NCBI RefSeq assembly: GCF_014904795.1
Contig: NZ_JACZFS010000036.1
Location: 1-64,000 of the forward strand
Direction of reading: 5' to 3'
DNA length: 64,000 nt
Origin: Nisaea nitritireducens
GTDB lineage: Bacteria > Pseudomonadota > Alphaproteobacteria > Thalassobaculales > Thalassobaculaceae
In this document: positions 10,672 through 21,286 of the stretch, piece by piece
Position numbering within the stretch: position 1 is the stretch's first letter
Layout of the letters: each line of letters opens with the position of its first letter
The notes under the pieces: model-generated
Seen by the model: the letters and a program-made list of their open reading frames with translations, nothing else
Told to the model about the DNA's origin: nothing
Databases searched by the model: none
Translations under genes and position numbers: made by a program

Positions 10672-10752
10672 CGTCACCCCGACGCAGGTCGGGGTCCATG
10701 GAACGTCGGGCTGGGTCCGTGCCAGTGGATCCCGTCCTTCGACGGGATGACG
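10672..10752. repeat. Extragenic palindromic repeat, copy 1
   Basis: 81-base element bounded by CGTCA and TGACG, made of two hairpins: CCCCGAC-GCAG-GTCGGGG and ATCCCGTC-CTTC-GACGGGAT. A second copy with the same ends lies at 48819-48903, also in a gap after a plus-strand gene. The design (mirrored ends, internal GC hairpins, extragenic) is that of dispersed palindromic repeats, possibly mobilised by an unlinked transposase (inference). Confidence 0.75.
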
Positions 10753-10772
10753 ATTTGGGGAAGCACATAAAC

Positions 10773-10803
10773 AAAAACCGCGGCTCGAAGGCCGCGGTTT
10801 TCT
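10773..10803. terminator. Bidirectional rho-independent terminator
   Basis: Stem CCGCGGC-TCGAAG-GCCGCGG flanked by A-tract and T-tract (AAAAA before, TTTT after), so it can work on both strands. It sits between the end of the plus-strand FAD oxidoreductase gene and the end of the minus-strand lpd gene and probably terminates both. Confidence 0.85.
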
Positions 10804-10824
10804 GTTTGATCTCAGATAGCCCGA

Positions 10825-12231
10825 TCAGATGTGGATCGCGGCCTTGTTCACCGCGAGGCCCGCTTCCTTGACCGATTCGGCCAGGGTCGGGTGGCCGTGG
10901 CAGATCCGGCCGATATCCTCGGCGGAGCCGCCGAAGGCCATAACGGCCGCAACTTCGTGGATCAGGTTGCCGGCTTCCGGGCCCATGATATGGGCACCGA
11001 GCACCGCGTCTGTTTTCTTGTCGGCGAGGATCTTCACGAAGCCCTCGGTCATGCCGACGGACTTGGCACGGGCATTGGCCGTGAAGGGGAAGGAGCCGGA
11101 ATTGTATTCGACGCCTGCTTCCTTCAGCTGCTCCTCGGTCTTGCCGATGCTGGCAACTTCCGGCCAGGTGTAGACGATGCCCGGAACCAGATTGTAATCC
11201 ACATGGCCGGACTGGCCCGCCATGGTCTCGACCGCAGCGACACCGTCTTCCTCGGCCTTATGGGCCAGCATCGGGCCCAGGATCACGTCGCCGATGGCAA
11301 AGATGCCCGGGACGTTGGTTTCGAAATCCGCATCGACCGGGATGAAACCGCGTTTGTCCATCTCGACGCCGACCTTGTCGAGGCCGAGGCCTTCGGTGAA
11401 GGGCCGGCGGCCGATGGCGACCAGCACGACGTCGGCATCGATGGTTACGGCATCCCCGCCCTTGGCGGGCTCGGCCGTCAGGGAGACACCTGTTTTGGTC
11501 TTCTTGGACGCGGTCACCTTGGTGCCGAGCTTGAACTCGATACCCTGTTTCTGCAGCACACGCTGGAACTTCTTGGCGACCTCGCCATCCATACCCGGAA
11601 CGATCCGGTCGAGGAACTCGACGACCGTGACCTTGGCACCGAGACGGGACCAGACAGAGGCCATTTCGAGACCGATCACACCGCCGCCGATGACCACGAG
11701 ATGATCCGGCACCTTGGCGATATCGAGCGCTCCGGTGGAGGTGACGATCTTCTTCTCGTCAATATCGAGACCCGGCAGCGGGGTCGGCTCGGAGCCGGTG
11801 GCGATCAGGACACGCTCGGTCTTGAGCACTTCCTTCTTGCCCTTCTCCGGGGTGACCTCGACTTCGGTCGCGGATTTCACCACGGCAGAGCCGGTCTTCC
11901 AGTCGATCTTGTTCTTCTTGAACAGGAAGGCGACGCCGCCAGTGAGCTGTTCGACGACGCTGGCCTTGTTGGCCATCATCTGCTTCAGGTTCAGCTTCAC
12001 GGAGCCGACATCGATGCCGATGTCTTTCAGGTGATCCTGGGTCTCGGCATATTTCTCCGACGAGGAAAGCAGCGCCTTGGAGGGAATGCAGCCGACATTG
12101 AGGCAGGTGCCCCCGAGGGTCGCGCGCTTTTCGACGCACGCCACTTTCATGCCCAGTTGCGCAGCGCGGATGGCGGCCACATAACCGCCCGGGCCCGCAC
12201 CGATGACGACGAGATCGTAGCTGTCAGCCAT
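10825..12231 (-). CDS. lpd: Dihydrolipoyl dehydrogenase (E3) of the 2-oxoglutarate dehydrogenase cluster
   Basis: Flavoprotein disulfide oxidoreductase that reoxidises the dihydrolipoyl groups of SucB with NAD+. The 468-residue protein has an FAD motif at the N-terminus (VVIGAGPGGYVAAIRAAQ), the redox-active disulfide CLNVGCIPSKALL near residue 45, an NAD motif (VVIGGGVIGLEMASVW near residue 183), and the C-terminal catalytic His-Glu in CHGHPTLAESVKEA. It follows sucB by about 70 bases, in which a strong hairpin lies, so E3 expression may be tuned separately, as expected for a subunit shared between complexes. Confidence 0.97.
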   Translation of the reverse strand: MADSYDLVVIGAGPGGYVAAIRAAQLGMKVACVEKRATLGGTCLNVGCIPSKALLSSSEKYAETQDHLKDIGIDVGSVKLNLKQMMANKASVVEQLTGGVAFLFKKNKIDWKTGSAVVKSATEVEVTPEKGKKEVLKTERVLIATGSEPTPLPGLDIDEKKIVTSTGALDIAKVPDHLVVIGGGVIGLEMASVWSRLGAKVTVVEFLDRIVPGMDGEVAKKFQRVLQKQGIEFKLGTKVTASKKTKTGVSLTAEPAKGGDAVTIDADVVLVAIGRRPFTEGLGLDKVGVEMDKRGFIPVDADFETNVPGIFAIGDVILGPMLAHKAEEDGVAAVETMAGQSGHVDYNLVPGIVYTWPEVASIGKTEEQLKEAGVEYNSGSFPFTANARAKSVGMTEGFVKILADKKTDAVLGAHIMGPEAGNLIHEVAAVMAFGGSAEDIGRICHGHPTLAESVKEAGLAVNKAAIHI

Positions 12232-12269
12232 GATAAATCGCTCTCTTGTCCAGCTCGTTCTTGAAAGGC

Positions 12270-12294
12270 CGCGCGCGGGACTGGCCCGCGCGCG
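12270..12294 (-). promoter_or_regulatory. Intercistronic hairpin between sucB and lpd
   Basis: Perfect 10-bp stem of alternating C/G (CGCGCGCGGG with its complement) and a 5-base loop, in the gap after the sucB stop. On the minus strand it is followed only by CCTTTC, not a U-run, so it looks more like an mRNA stabiliser or partial attenuator than a full terminator. Confidence 0.55.
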
Positions 12295-12300
12295 ATGAAA

Positions 12301-13584
12301 TTACATGTCGATCAGCAGGCGGCGCGGATCTTCCAGCGCATCCTTGACGCGGACCAGGAAGGTAACCGCCTCGCGGCCGTCAATGATGCGGTGATCGTAG
12401 CTCATCGCCAGATACATCATCGGCCGGATCTCGACCTTGCCGTTCACGACCATCGGACGGTCCTGGATCTTGTGCATGCCGAGAATACCGGACTGCGGAG
12501 GATTCAGGATCGGGGTCGACATCAGCGAGCCGTAGACGCCGCCGTTGGTGATGGTGAAGGTGCCGCCCGTCATGTCCTTCATGGTGAGCTTGCCGTCCCG
12601 CGCCTTACGGCCGAGATCGCCGATACCCTGCTCCACACCGGCGAAGCTGAGATCGTCCGCATCGCGCAGAACCGGCACGACCAGGCCCTGCGGCGTGCCA
12701 ACCGCGACACCGATATCGTAGTAGTTCTTGTAGATCAGCTCGTCGCCATAGATCTCGGCATTGACCGCCGGGAGCTCTTTCAGGGCAGCAACGCAGGCCT
12801 TCACGAAGAAGGACATGAAGCCGAGCTTCACGCCGTGCTTCTTCTCGAACGCATCCTTGTATTCGGAGCGCAGGCCCATGACCGCGCCCATATCCACCTC
12901 GTTGAAGGTGGTCAGCATGGCGGCGGTGTTCTGGGCCTCTTTCAGGCGCCGGGCGATGGACTGGCGCAGGCGTGTCATCTTCACCCGCTCTTCGCGCGGA
13001 TCGTCCGCACGCGGCGGCAGCGGACCGGCGGCAGCAGGAGCCGCACCGGCCGGAGCCGAGGCGGAAGCCTTGGCGGTGCCGGCTTCGATCGCGGCCAGCA
13101 CGTCGCCCTTCACCAGACGGCCGTCCTTGCCGGTCGGCTTGATCTTGGCGGGATCCAGGTTGTTGTCCTCGACCAGCTTGCGCACGGCCGGAGACAGGGT
13201 CTTCACCTCGTGGGTCCCGGCAGCGGCGGGCGCCGCGGCAGCAGCCGGAGCGGGCTTCGGCGCTTCCTTGGCGGCCGGCGCCGGAGCGGCTTCGGCCTTG
13301 GCTTCCGCCGGCTTGGCGGCCGGTTCCGCCTTCTTGGCCGGTGCAGCGCCTTCGGCGATCACGCCGAGCAGCGCATCGACACCGACGGTCGCGTCCACGT
13401 CGGCGACGATTTCCTGCAGGGTTCCAGCGGCCGGCGCGTTGACCTCAAGGGTCACCTTGTCCGTTTCCAGCTCAACCAGGGGCTCGTCAAGACCGACAGC
13501 ATCCCCGACGGCTTTCATCCAGCGCGCCACAGTTGCCTCGGACACCGATTCCCCAAGAACCGGGACCTTGATTTCCGTCGCCAT
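12301..13584 (-). CDS. sucB: Dihydrolipoyllysine succinyltransferase (2-oxoglutarate dehydrogenase E2)
   Basis: Core of the 2-oxoglutarate dehydrogenase complex; transfers the succinyl group from the E1 product to CoA. Start at 13584 ([16 protein letters not shown]), giving 427 residues. In order: one lipoyl domain with the lipoylated lysine in [11 protein letters not shown] near residue 43, an Ala/Pro/Lys-rich linker (about residues 80-125), the E1/E3-binding domain ([19 protein letters not shown]), a second linker, and the catalytic acyltransferase domain ending in the active-site [13 protein letters not shown]. The 91-base gap from sucA suggests co-transcription. Confidence 0.97.
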   Translation of the reverse strand: MATEIKVPVLGESVSEATVARWMKAVGDAVGLDEPLVELETDKVTLEVNAPAAGTLQEIVADVDATVGVDALLGVIAEGAAPAKKAEPAAKPAEAKAEAAPAPAAKEAPKPAPAAAAAPAAAGTHEVKTLSPAVRKLVEDNNLDPAKIKPTGKDGRLVKGDVLAAIEAGTAKASASAPAGAAPAAAGPLPPRADDPREERVKMTRLRQSIARRLKEAQNTAAMLTTFNEVDMGAVMGLRSEYKDAFEKKHGVKLGFMSFFVKACVAALKELPAVNAEIYGDELIYKNYYDIGVAVGTPQGLVVPVLRDADDLSFAGVEQGIGDLGRKARDGKLTMKDMTGGTFTITNGGVYGSLMSTPILNPPQSGILGMHKIQDRPMVVNGKVEIRPMMYLAMSYDHRIIDGREAVTFLVRVKDALEDPRRLLIDM

Positions 13585-13674
13585 TTTTCCGTCCATTCTC
13601 TCTTTATTGCGCCATGACCGGCGCGTCATGTGAGTTGCCGCCGGGGATGGGCCGGCGGCTGGTATTTGTTTGGA

Positions 13675-16593
13675 TTATTCGGCCGCGTACCGGCTGCCCT
13701 TGCTCATCTCCTCGCCAACGGCGAGCGCTTCCTGAACCAGTGCTTCCTGCTCGCGAACGTGCCTGCCATGGTTGCCGGTGGCGGGCGAGGCCGCTTCTTC
13801 CCGGCCCGCATAGAGCGGACGTTTGCAAACCCCGTCGAGCTCAACCAGCACGCTCTCGATGCGGCGATCGACGAAGGACCAGGCACCCATGTTCCAGGGC
13901 TCTTCCTGGCACCAGACCACCTCGGCCTGCGGGAACCGCGCCAGCTCTTCCATCAACGCCTTGCGCGGGAACGGATAGAGCTGCTCAAGGCGCAGGAAGA
14001 AGACATCGGTCTGACCGCGCCGGGCCCGCTCTTCGTAAAGGTCGTAATAGACCTTGCCGGAGCAGATCACGACCCGCTTCACGTCCTTGTCGTCGCAAAG
14101 TATCTCGTTGTCATACATGACACGGTGGAAGCTGGTGCCATCGGCCATGTCGTCCAGCGTCGAGACGCAGAGCTTGTGGCGCAGCAGGGATTTCGGCGAC
14201 ATCACGATCAGCGGCTTGCGGAAATCGCGGCGCTGCTGACGGCGCAGTGCGTGGAAATAGTTCGCCGGCGTGGTGCAGTACACGACCTGCATGTTGTCCT
14301 CGCCGCAGAGCTGCAGATAGCGCTCGAGGCGGGCGGAGGAATGCTCCGGACCCTGCCCTTCATAGCCATGCGGCAGCAGCATCACGAGACCGGACATACG
14401 CAGCCACTTGTGCTCGCCGGAACTGATGAACTGATCGACCACAACCTGGGCACCGTTGGCGAAATCGCCGAACTGGGCTTCCCAGAGGGTGAGAATGTTC
14501 GGCTCCGCCTGGCTGAAACCGTACTCGAAACCGAGCACCGACGCCTCGGACAGCGGGCTGTCGATCACTTCGTAATGCAGCGGTTCCGTGCCGAGGCTGT
14601 TCAGCGGAATGTGCCGCTCTTCGGAATTCTGGTCGATCCAGACCGAATGCCGCTGGGAGAAAGTGCCGCGGCCGGAATCCTGGCCGCTGAGCCGGACGCC
14701 GTCGCCCTGCACAAGCAGGGTTCCGAAAGCGAGGCTCTCGGCATTTGCCCAGTCGATGCCCTCGTTATTCTCGATCGCCTTGCGGCGCTGCTCGACAACA
14801 CGTTTCAGCTTGCGGTTCATGGCAAAGCCGTCCGGCGCTTCGGTCAGCTTCATACCGACCTCACGCAACGTGTCCTTGTCGACCGAGGTCTCGCCCCGGC
14901 GGGCATCGCCATGCGCCTTGGTGAAGCCGGACCACTTGCCTTCAAGCCAGTCGGCCTTGTTGGGCTTGTAGTTCAGCCCGGCCTCGAACTCGCTGTTCAG
15001 GTTGTCGTCATGCTCCTTGACCATGCTGTCGGCCTCGCCGGCCTTGATCACGCCTTCGCGCTCAAGCTGCTCTGCATAGAGCTGACGGGTGGTCTTCTGG
15101 GTCGCGATCTTCGAATACATGAGGGGCTGGGTGAACATCGGCTCATCCCCCTCATTGTGACCGAAGCGGCGATAGCAGAACATGTCGATAACCACGTCGA
15201 CGCCGAACTCCTGGCGGAATTCGATGGCGATCCGGGTGACGTGCACGACGGCTTCCGGATCGTCCCCGTTCACGTGGAAAATCGGCGCGTCGACCATCTT
15301 CGCGACATCCGTCGGATAGGGCGAGGAGCGCGAGAAGGCCGGAGCCGTGGTGAAACCAATCTGGTTATTCACGATGACATGGATTGTGCCGCCGGTCTTG
15401 TAACCGCGCAGATCGGAGAAGGCGAAAGTCTCGGCCACCACGCCCTGGCCGGCAAAAGCCGCATCGCCATGCATCAGGATGCCGAGCACCTTGCGGCGAT
15501 CAGGATCGTTGCGCTGAGCCTGTTTCGCCCGAACCCGGCCAATTACGACAGGATTGACGATCTCAAGGTGGGACGGGTTCGCATTCAGCGTCAGGTGGAC
15601 GTTATTCTCGTCGAACTCGCGGTCGGAGGAGACGCCCATGTGATATTTCACGTCTCCGGAGCCGCCGACGTCTTCCGGGTTCGCCGGGTTGCCGAGGAAC
15701 TCGGAAATGATCGCCCGGAACGGCTTGCTCATGAAATTGCAGAGCACGTTAAGGCGGCCGCGGTGCGGCATGCCGATCACGACCTCTTCCAGGCCGATCT
15801 GGCTGCCCCGCTTCAGGATCTGCTCCAGCGCCGGGATCAGGCTTTCAGCGCCATCGAGGCCGAAACGCTTGGTGCCGACATACTTACGGCCGAGAAACTG
15901 CTCAAAGGTCTCGGCGGCGGTCAGCCGCTCGAGGATCGTGTGCTTGCCGCGCTCGGTAAACTCGGTGCGGTTGCGGATCTGCTCGATCCGCTCCTGGATC
16001 CAGGCCTTCTGATCAGGGTCCTGCATATGCATGAACTCGACGCCGATGCTGCCGCAATAGGTGCGGTCCAGCAGCTCGATGATCTGCCGCAGGGTGGCTG
16101 TTTCCAGGCCGAGGACATTGTTGATGAAGATCGGGCGGTCCCAATCCTCTTCGGTGAAACCGTAATGAGCGGGATCGAGTTCGGGGTGCGGTGTCGGCGG
16201 CTCAAGACCGAGCGGGTCGAGCTTCGCTTTCAGGTGTCCCCGGATCCGGTAGGCCCGGATCAGCATGATCGCCCGGAGCGAATCCAGACTGGCCTGCCGT
16301 ATATCGCCGCCTATAAGCGGGTCTGCGGCGGCTGCGGGCTTCTCGTCCGTAACCGGACCCGAGCCGTCTGCCGCCTCGCCGGTCCCGCCGATGACACGGT
16401 TGCCGCGGTCTGCCCAGCTTGGTCCGTGCACATCGCCCTGAACCAGACCGACATCGTCGTGCAGGTCAGCGAAATAATCGCGCCAGCTTTCGTCTACTTG
16501 GGCCGGATCCTGGAGAAATCGTTCGTAGAGTTCACCGATGAAAGGTGCGTTAGCACCTGAAAGAAAGGATTGGTCGCTCACTGCCATCGCCAT
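13675..16593 (-). CDS. sucA: 2-oxoglutarate dehydrogenase E1 component
   Basis: Thiamine-diphosphate enzyme that decarboxylates 2-oxoglutarate and succinylates the lipoyl arm of SucB. The 972-residue product has the family N-terminus (SFLSGANAPFIGELYERFL) that docks E2, the ThDP region (HVNGDDPEAVVHVTRIA with NNQIGFTTAP upstream), the His-rich GMPHRGRLNVL and the C-terminal LPHGYEGQGPEHSSARLER. The ATG at 16593 is preferred over one two codons later because AGGGG lies 11 bases before it. Separated from sucD by a strong hairpin, so sucAB may have its own promoter in 16594-16778. Confidence 0.97.
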   Translation of the reverse strand: MAMAVSDQSFLSGANAPFIGELYERFLQDPAQVDESWRDYFADLHDDVGLVQGDVHGPSWADRGNRVIGGTGEAADGSGPVTDEKPAAAADPLIGGDIRQASLDSLRAIMLIRAYRIRGHLKAKLDPLGLEPPTPHPELDPAHYGFTEEDWDRPIFINNVLGLETATLRQIIELLDRTYCGSIGVEFMHMQDPDQKAWIQERIEQIRNRTEFTERGKHTILERLTAAETFEQFLGRKYVGTKRFGLDGAESLIPALEQILKRGSQIGLEEVVIGMPHRGRLNVLCNFMSKPFRAIISEFLGNPANPEDVGGSGDVKYHMGVSSDREFDENNVHLTLNANPSHLEIVNPVVIGRVRAKQAQRNDPDRRKVLGILMHGDAAFAGQGVVAETFAFSDLRGYKTGGTIHVIVNNQIGFTTAPAFSRSSPYPTDVAKMVDAPIFHVNGDDPEAVVHVTRIAIEFRQEFGVDVVIDMFCYRRFGHNEGDEPMFTQPLMYSKIATQKTTRQLYAEQLEREGVIKAGEADSMVKEHDDNLNSEFEAGLNYKPNKADWLEGKWSGFTKAHGDARRGETSVDKDTLREVGMKLTEAPDGFAMNRKLKRVVEQRRKAIENNEGIDWANAESLAFGTLLVQGDGVRLSGQDSGRGTFSQRHSVWIDQNSEERHIPLNSLGTEPLHYEVIDSPLSEASVLGFEYGFSQAEPNILTLWEAQFGDFANGAQVVVDQFISSGEHKWLRMSGLVMLLPHGYEGQGPEHSSARLERYLQLCGEDNMQVVYCTTPANYFHALRRQQRRDFRKPLIVMSPKSLLRHKLCVSTLDDMADGTSFHRVMYDNEILCDDKDVKRVVICSGKVYYDLYEERARRGQTDVFFLRLEQLYPFPRKALMEELARFPQAEVVWCQEEPWNMGAWSFVDRRIESVLVELDGVCKRPLYAGREEAASPATGNHGRHVREQEALVQEALAVGEEMSKGSRYAAE

Positions 16594-16762
16594 ATTGGAA
16601 CCTGCCCCTTTGCGAAGTGGCTGTTGGTCCTGTCTGTTTCGGCTCCGCGCGCCCCTCGCGCAGGGCCTAGGTAACCCTTGCGGCAAAGCGCCGCACAGGC
16701 AAGCATCTTCTTATACTAGCTAAGAAATTACTAACTTGAAGCCGTTCTGCATGGCAGATGGC

Positions 16763-16815
16763 AAAAAATCTCAAGACTGTGTCCGGACGGCAGCGGTTTG
16801 ATGCCGTCCGGACAC
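16763..16815 (-). terminator. Hairpin downstream of sucD (terminator or attenuator)
   Basis: A perfect 14-bp stem at 16779-16792 and 16802-16815 (arm GTGTCCGGACGGCA) with a 9-base loop begins six bases after the sucD stop. A run of six T on the minus strand (16768-16763) follows about 10 bases later. It probably separates mdh-sucCD from sucAB-lpd transcripts, perhaps incompletely. Confidence 0.65.
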
Positions 16816-16820
16816 GTCAT

Positions 16821-17696
16821 TTAGCCCTTGATCGCCTTGACCATGGTGGTCCCGAGCGAAGCCGGGCTGTCGGCCACGAGAATGCCGGCAGACTTCATGG
16901 CTTCCATCTTGGAATTGGCATCACCCTTGCCGCCCGAGATGATCGCACCGGCATGGCCCATGCGACGGCCCGGAGGCGCGGTGACACCGGCGATGAAGCC
17001 GCACATCGGCTTCTTCACCTTGTTCTGGCGAAGGAATTCGGCCGCATCCTCTTCCGCGGAACCGCCGATTTCACCGATCATGATGATCGCTTCAGTCTCC
17101 GGATCGCCGAGGAACAGGTCCAGCGCATCGATGAAGTTGGTGCCGTTCACCGGGTCACCGCCAATACCGATACAGGTCGACTGGCCAAGGCCGGCCGCCG
17201 TGGTCTGGGCCACCGCTTCATAGGTCAGCGTGCCCGAGCGGGAGACGATCCCGACCTTGCCGCGGCGATGGATATGACCCGGCATAATACCGATCTTGCA
17301 GGCGTCCGGCGTGATCACACCGGGGCAGTTCGGGCCGATCAGGCGGGTCTTGGAGCCGGAAAGGGCCCGCTTGACCTTGACCATGTCGAGCACCGGAATG
17401 CCTTCGGTGATGCAGATCACCAGCGGAATTTCCGCGTCGATGGCTTCCAGGATCGAATCGGCAGCGAACGGCGGCGGGACGTAAATCACCGAGGCGTTGC
17501 AGCCGGTCCGGTCTTTCGCTTCCATAACCGTATCGAACACCGGCAGGTTGAGGTGGCTCTGACCGCCCTTACCCGGGGTGACGCCGCCGACCATCTTGGT
17601 GCCGTACGCGATCGCCTGTTCGGAGTGGAACGTGCCCTGGCTTCCGGTGAAACCCTGGCAGATGACTTTCGTATTTTCGTCGACCAGAACGGCCAT
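16821..17696 (-). CDS. sucD: Succinyl-CoA synthetase, alpha subunit
   Basis: ADP/GDP-forming ligase subunit binding CoA and carrying the phosphohistidine; converts succinyl-CoA to succinate with substrate-level phosphorylation. 291 residues. Visible: the N-terminal CoA-binding Rossmann segment ([17 protein letters not shown]), [12 protein letters not shown], and the active-site phosphohistidine in [13 protein letters not shown] near residue 250. Its ATG overlaps the sucC TGA by one base (TGATG), a coupling usual for the pair. Confidence 0.98.
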   Translation of the reverse strand: MAVLVDENTKVICQGFTGSQGTFHSEQAIAYGTKMVGGVTPGKGGQSHLNLPVFDTVMEAKDRTGCNASVIYVPPPFAADSILEAIDAEIPLVICITEGIPVLDMVKVKRALSGSKTRLIGPNCPGVITPDACKIGIMPGHIHRRGKVGIVSRSGTLTYEAVAQTTAAGLGQSTCIGIGGDPVNGTNFIDALDLFLGDPETEAIIMIGEIGGSAEEDAAEFLRQNKVKKPMCGFIAGVTAPPGRRMGHAGAIISGGKGDANSKMEAMKSAGILVADSPASLGTTMVKAIKG

Positions 17697-18892
17697 CAGG
17701 CTGCCTCCTTCACCGCAGTGACAATTTTTTCCGCCGCGTCCGCGAGATTGTCCGCGGAGGTGATCGGCAGACCGGAATCAGCGAGGATCTGCTTGCCGAG
17801 ATCGACGTTGGTGCCTTCCAGCCGCACGACCAGCGGCACGTGCAGGCTGACTTCCTTGGCCGCCGCGACGACGCCTTCGGCGATCACGTCACAGCGCATG
17901 ATGCCGCCGAAGATGTTCACCAGGATGCCTTCGACGTTCGGATCGGAGAGAATGATCTTGAAGGCGGCGGTGACCCGCTCCTTCGTCGCCGAACCGCCAA
18001 CATCGAGGAAGTTCGCCGGCTCGGAGCCATAGAGCTTGATGATGTCCATGGTGGCCATGGCGAGACCCGCGCCGTTCACCATGCAGCCGATGCTGCCGTC
18101 GAGCTTCACATAGTTCAGCTCGTACTTGGCGGCTTCGAGTTCGGAAGCGTCTTCCTCGCTCTCGTCCCGCAGCTCGGCCACGTCCTTGTGCCGGAACAGC
18201 GCGTTGTCGTCGAAGCCCATCTTGGCATCGAGCGCGATCACGTCACCGGAACCGGTGATGACCAGCGGGTTGATTTCAACCATCGCCGCGTCGAGATCGG
18301 TGAAGGCCTTGTACATGGCCGACAGGAACTTGACCGCCGACTTCACCTGGTCGCCTTCGAGGCCCAGCGCGAAGGCGATGCGGCGGGCATGGAAGCCCTG
18401 CAGGCCTGTCACCGGGTCGATGGCGATGGTGATGATCTTTTCCGGGGTCGCCTCGGCGACTTCCTCGATCTCCATGCCGCCCTCGGTCGAGGCCATCACG
18501 GTGACGCGGCTGGTGTCGCGGTCGACCAGCAGGCTGAGGTAAAGCTCGCGCTTGATATCGCAACCTTCCTCGACATAGATGCGGCTGACTTCCTTGCCGG
18601 CCGGACCTGTCTGCTTGGTGACCAGCGTGGCGCCGATCATCTCGCCCGCGTTGGACTTGACGTCCGCGACAGACTTGACGACGCGGACACCGCCGGCGCC
18701 GTTTTCATTGCCCTTGAAGCGTCCTGCGCCTCGTCCACCGGCATGAATCTGAGACTTCACGACCCAGACCGGACCGCCAAGCTCGTTGGCGACCTTCTCG
18801 GCCTCCTCCGGGGTGTAAGCAACGCCGCCCCGCGGCACTGCAACACCGAATTTGGCCAAGAGTTGCTTGGCCTGATACTCGTGAATGTTCAT
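17696..18892 (-). CDS. sucC: Succinyl-CoA synthetase, beta subunit
   Basis: ATP-grasp subunit that binds nucleotide and succinate. 398 residues, starting [20 protein letters not shown]-grasp features include [38 protein letters not shown] and [35 protein letters not shown] lies near the C-terminus. Upstream, between mdh and this start, lies a 25-base perfect palindrome (19040-19064). Operon mdh-sucC-sucD is inferred from common orientation. Confidence 0.98.
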   Translation of the reverse strand: MNIHEYQAKQLLAKFGVAVPRGGVAYTPEEAEKVANELGGPVWVVKSQIHAGGRGAGRFKGNENGAGGVRVVKSVADVKSNAGEMIGATLVTKQTGPAGKEVSRIYVEEGCDIKRELYLSLLVDRDTSRVTVMASTEGGMEIEEVAEATPEKIITIAIDPVTGLQGFHARRIAFALGLEGDQVKSAVKFLSAMYKAFTDLDAAMVEINPLVITGSGDVIALDAKMGFDDNALFRHKDVAELRDESEEDASELEAAKYELNYVKLDGSIGCMVNGAGLAMATMDIIKLYGSEPANFLDVGGSATKERVTAAFKIILSDPNVEGILVNIFGGIMRCDVIAEGVVAAAKEVSLHVPLVVRLEGTNVDLGKQILADSGLPITSADNLADAAEKIVTAVKEAA

Positions 18893-19039
18893 GGCTCTCC
18901 CATTTCCCTTGCACCGGTTTTGGCGCGAGAACCGCCGAAGCCGTTGCTCCAGCCAGCCTGACCGGCCAGCTTAATCCCCTAACGCGGGAAGCGGCCCGGT
19001 GCCGCAGTCACACTGTAGCACCGAACCACCTGATAACAA

Positions 19040-19064
19040 GTGGTGGTATACCGTATACCACCAC
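19040..19064. promoter_or_regulatory. 25-base perfect palindrome between mdh and sucC
   Basis: Arms of 12 bases (GTGGTGGTATAC and its complement) around a single central C, seven bases after the mdh stop. No U-run follows on the minus strand (next bases TTGTTATC), so a rho-independent terminator is unlikely. The odd symmetry and position about 150 bases before sucC suggest a protein-binding operator, or an mRNA hairpin protecting the mdh 3' end. Confidence 0.6.
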
Positions 19065-19071
19065 CTCAACC

Positions 19072-20178
<1,107 letters not shown>

Positions 20179-21222
20179 TCAGAAGCGCGGGGCCGAACTC
20201 TCAACCTGAAGCAGATGATCCAGACCCGGTTGAAGATCCGACAATACGAAGTCCACGCGCTGCTGAATTCCTACGTTCGGCTTGGCAAAACGGCTGCGCC
20301 ACTCGAAAACTTTGACCGCGATACCGCAGAGCACTTCTGCCAGTGTGGCCTGATGTTCGAGGATCTGCTGCCGCGCCGTACGGAATTCCTCAAGCGTCAG
20401 CACTTCCCAGTCAAACACAGCTCTCCGGTCAAACTCCCGGAAACGTTCCACGACGCTTTTGACGACGTGGTCCATGGCGGAAGATACCTGCTTCATGCGC
20501 TTGATCGCCGGATCTCCCTTGCGGAAAGAACCACGTTCCATCGCTTCCTCGATCCAGCCCTGCAATTCCTTCACGCGCGGCACGATCAGATTGAGGTAGC
20601 TCCGGTAATAACCAAGAGAGAGAAAAGCGTCGCCATAATCTTCAAGCAACTCGGGCAGGCTATCGAGATCCGCTTCCAGGACCTCGGACAACAGCTCAAG
20701 CTTCTTCCGAGCAGCGGCCTTATCCGCCATCTGCATGATGTCCCGCAAACTGCTGGGGTCCGTAATATCCATCCCGGCATCGCCAAAAACGTGCCGCACA
20801 AGCGGCCGGGTCAGATTGCGCATATGGCCGGCAAGCTCGCGCTTCTTCTCGTTCGACAGACTAAGCACGTCTGCCGTTTCCACATCGATGCCGCTGGACC
20901 GGACCGCGCGACGCAGGGAATAGCAGTCAAACGCCGGAAGCCTGGCGGCTTCCTTCAGCAGCGGAATGTCATGCTTGATCAGATCTTCGTCCCGGTTGAC
21001 GTAGTTCGGAAGTTCATCGATGCCGAACTGGCCACTGCCCATCCCGCTTCCGCGAAACAGTTCGACCCGGGTTTCCAGCCGCACATTCTTGATCAGCCGA
21101 AGACGGAATAGCCCCCTGTTCCGGACAGGGAGCGCCACACAGGCAAACGTGTTGATGGAATCCCGGTCCTCGCGGTCGATGACGAGGCGTTCACTATCTT
21201 GCTGGACGGTCGATCCGGGCAT
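20179..21222 (-). CDS. Protein of unknown family, tandem paralog A
   Basis: I do not recognise the family. 347 residues from the ATG at 21222 (a GTG at 21249 is possible). No signal peptide or membrane segment; mainly helical and charged, with an N-terminal strand-rich part (LFRLRLIKNVRLETRVEL, GSGMGSGQFGIDELP). It is clearly homologous along its whole length to the gene just upstream at 21287-22321: shared segments include RLIKNVR-ETR, KKREL--HMRNLTRPL, LLEDYGD-FLSLG, and VDFVLSDL-near the C-terminus. Stop lies about 150 bases upstream of the mdh start in the same direction, so co-transcription into the TCA cluster is possible. Confidence 0.75.
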   Translation of the reverse strand: MPGSTVQQDSERLVIDREDRDSINTFACVALPVRNRGLFRLRLIKNVRLETRVELFRGSGMGSGQFGIDELPNYVNRDEDLIKHDIPLLKEAARLPAFDCYSLRRAVRSSGIDVETADVLSLSNEKKRELAGHMRNLTRPLVRHVFGDAGMDITDPSSLRDIMQMADKAAARKKLELLSEVLEADLDSLPELLEDYGDAFLSLGYYRSYLNLIVPRVKELQGWIEEAMERGSFRKGDPAIKRMKQVSSAMDHVVKSVVERFREFDRRAVFDWEVLTLEEFRTARQQILEHQATLAEVLCGIAVKVFEWRSRFAKPNVGIQQRVDFVLSDLQPGLDHLLQVESSAPRF

Positions 21223-21286
21223 GCTGTCTCGCGGCAATGGGTAGAACACGCGGTACGGCTACCGCGGTACCGGGCTCTTCTGGGGC

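Noticed and set aside
13200-13350. Ala/Pro-rich stretch of sucB as a repeat insertion
   Set aside because: It is the normal flexible linker between the lipoyl and binding domains of E2 enzymes.
13630-16560. Open frame of nearly 980 codons on the plus strand opposite sucA
   Set aside because: Antisense artefact of GC-rich codon bias; SucA with all its motifs is on the other strand.
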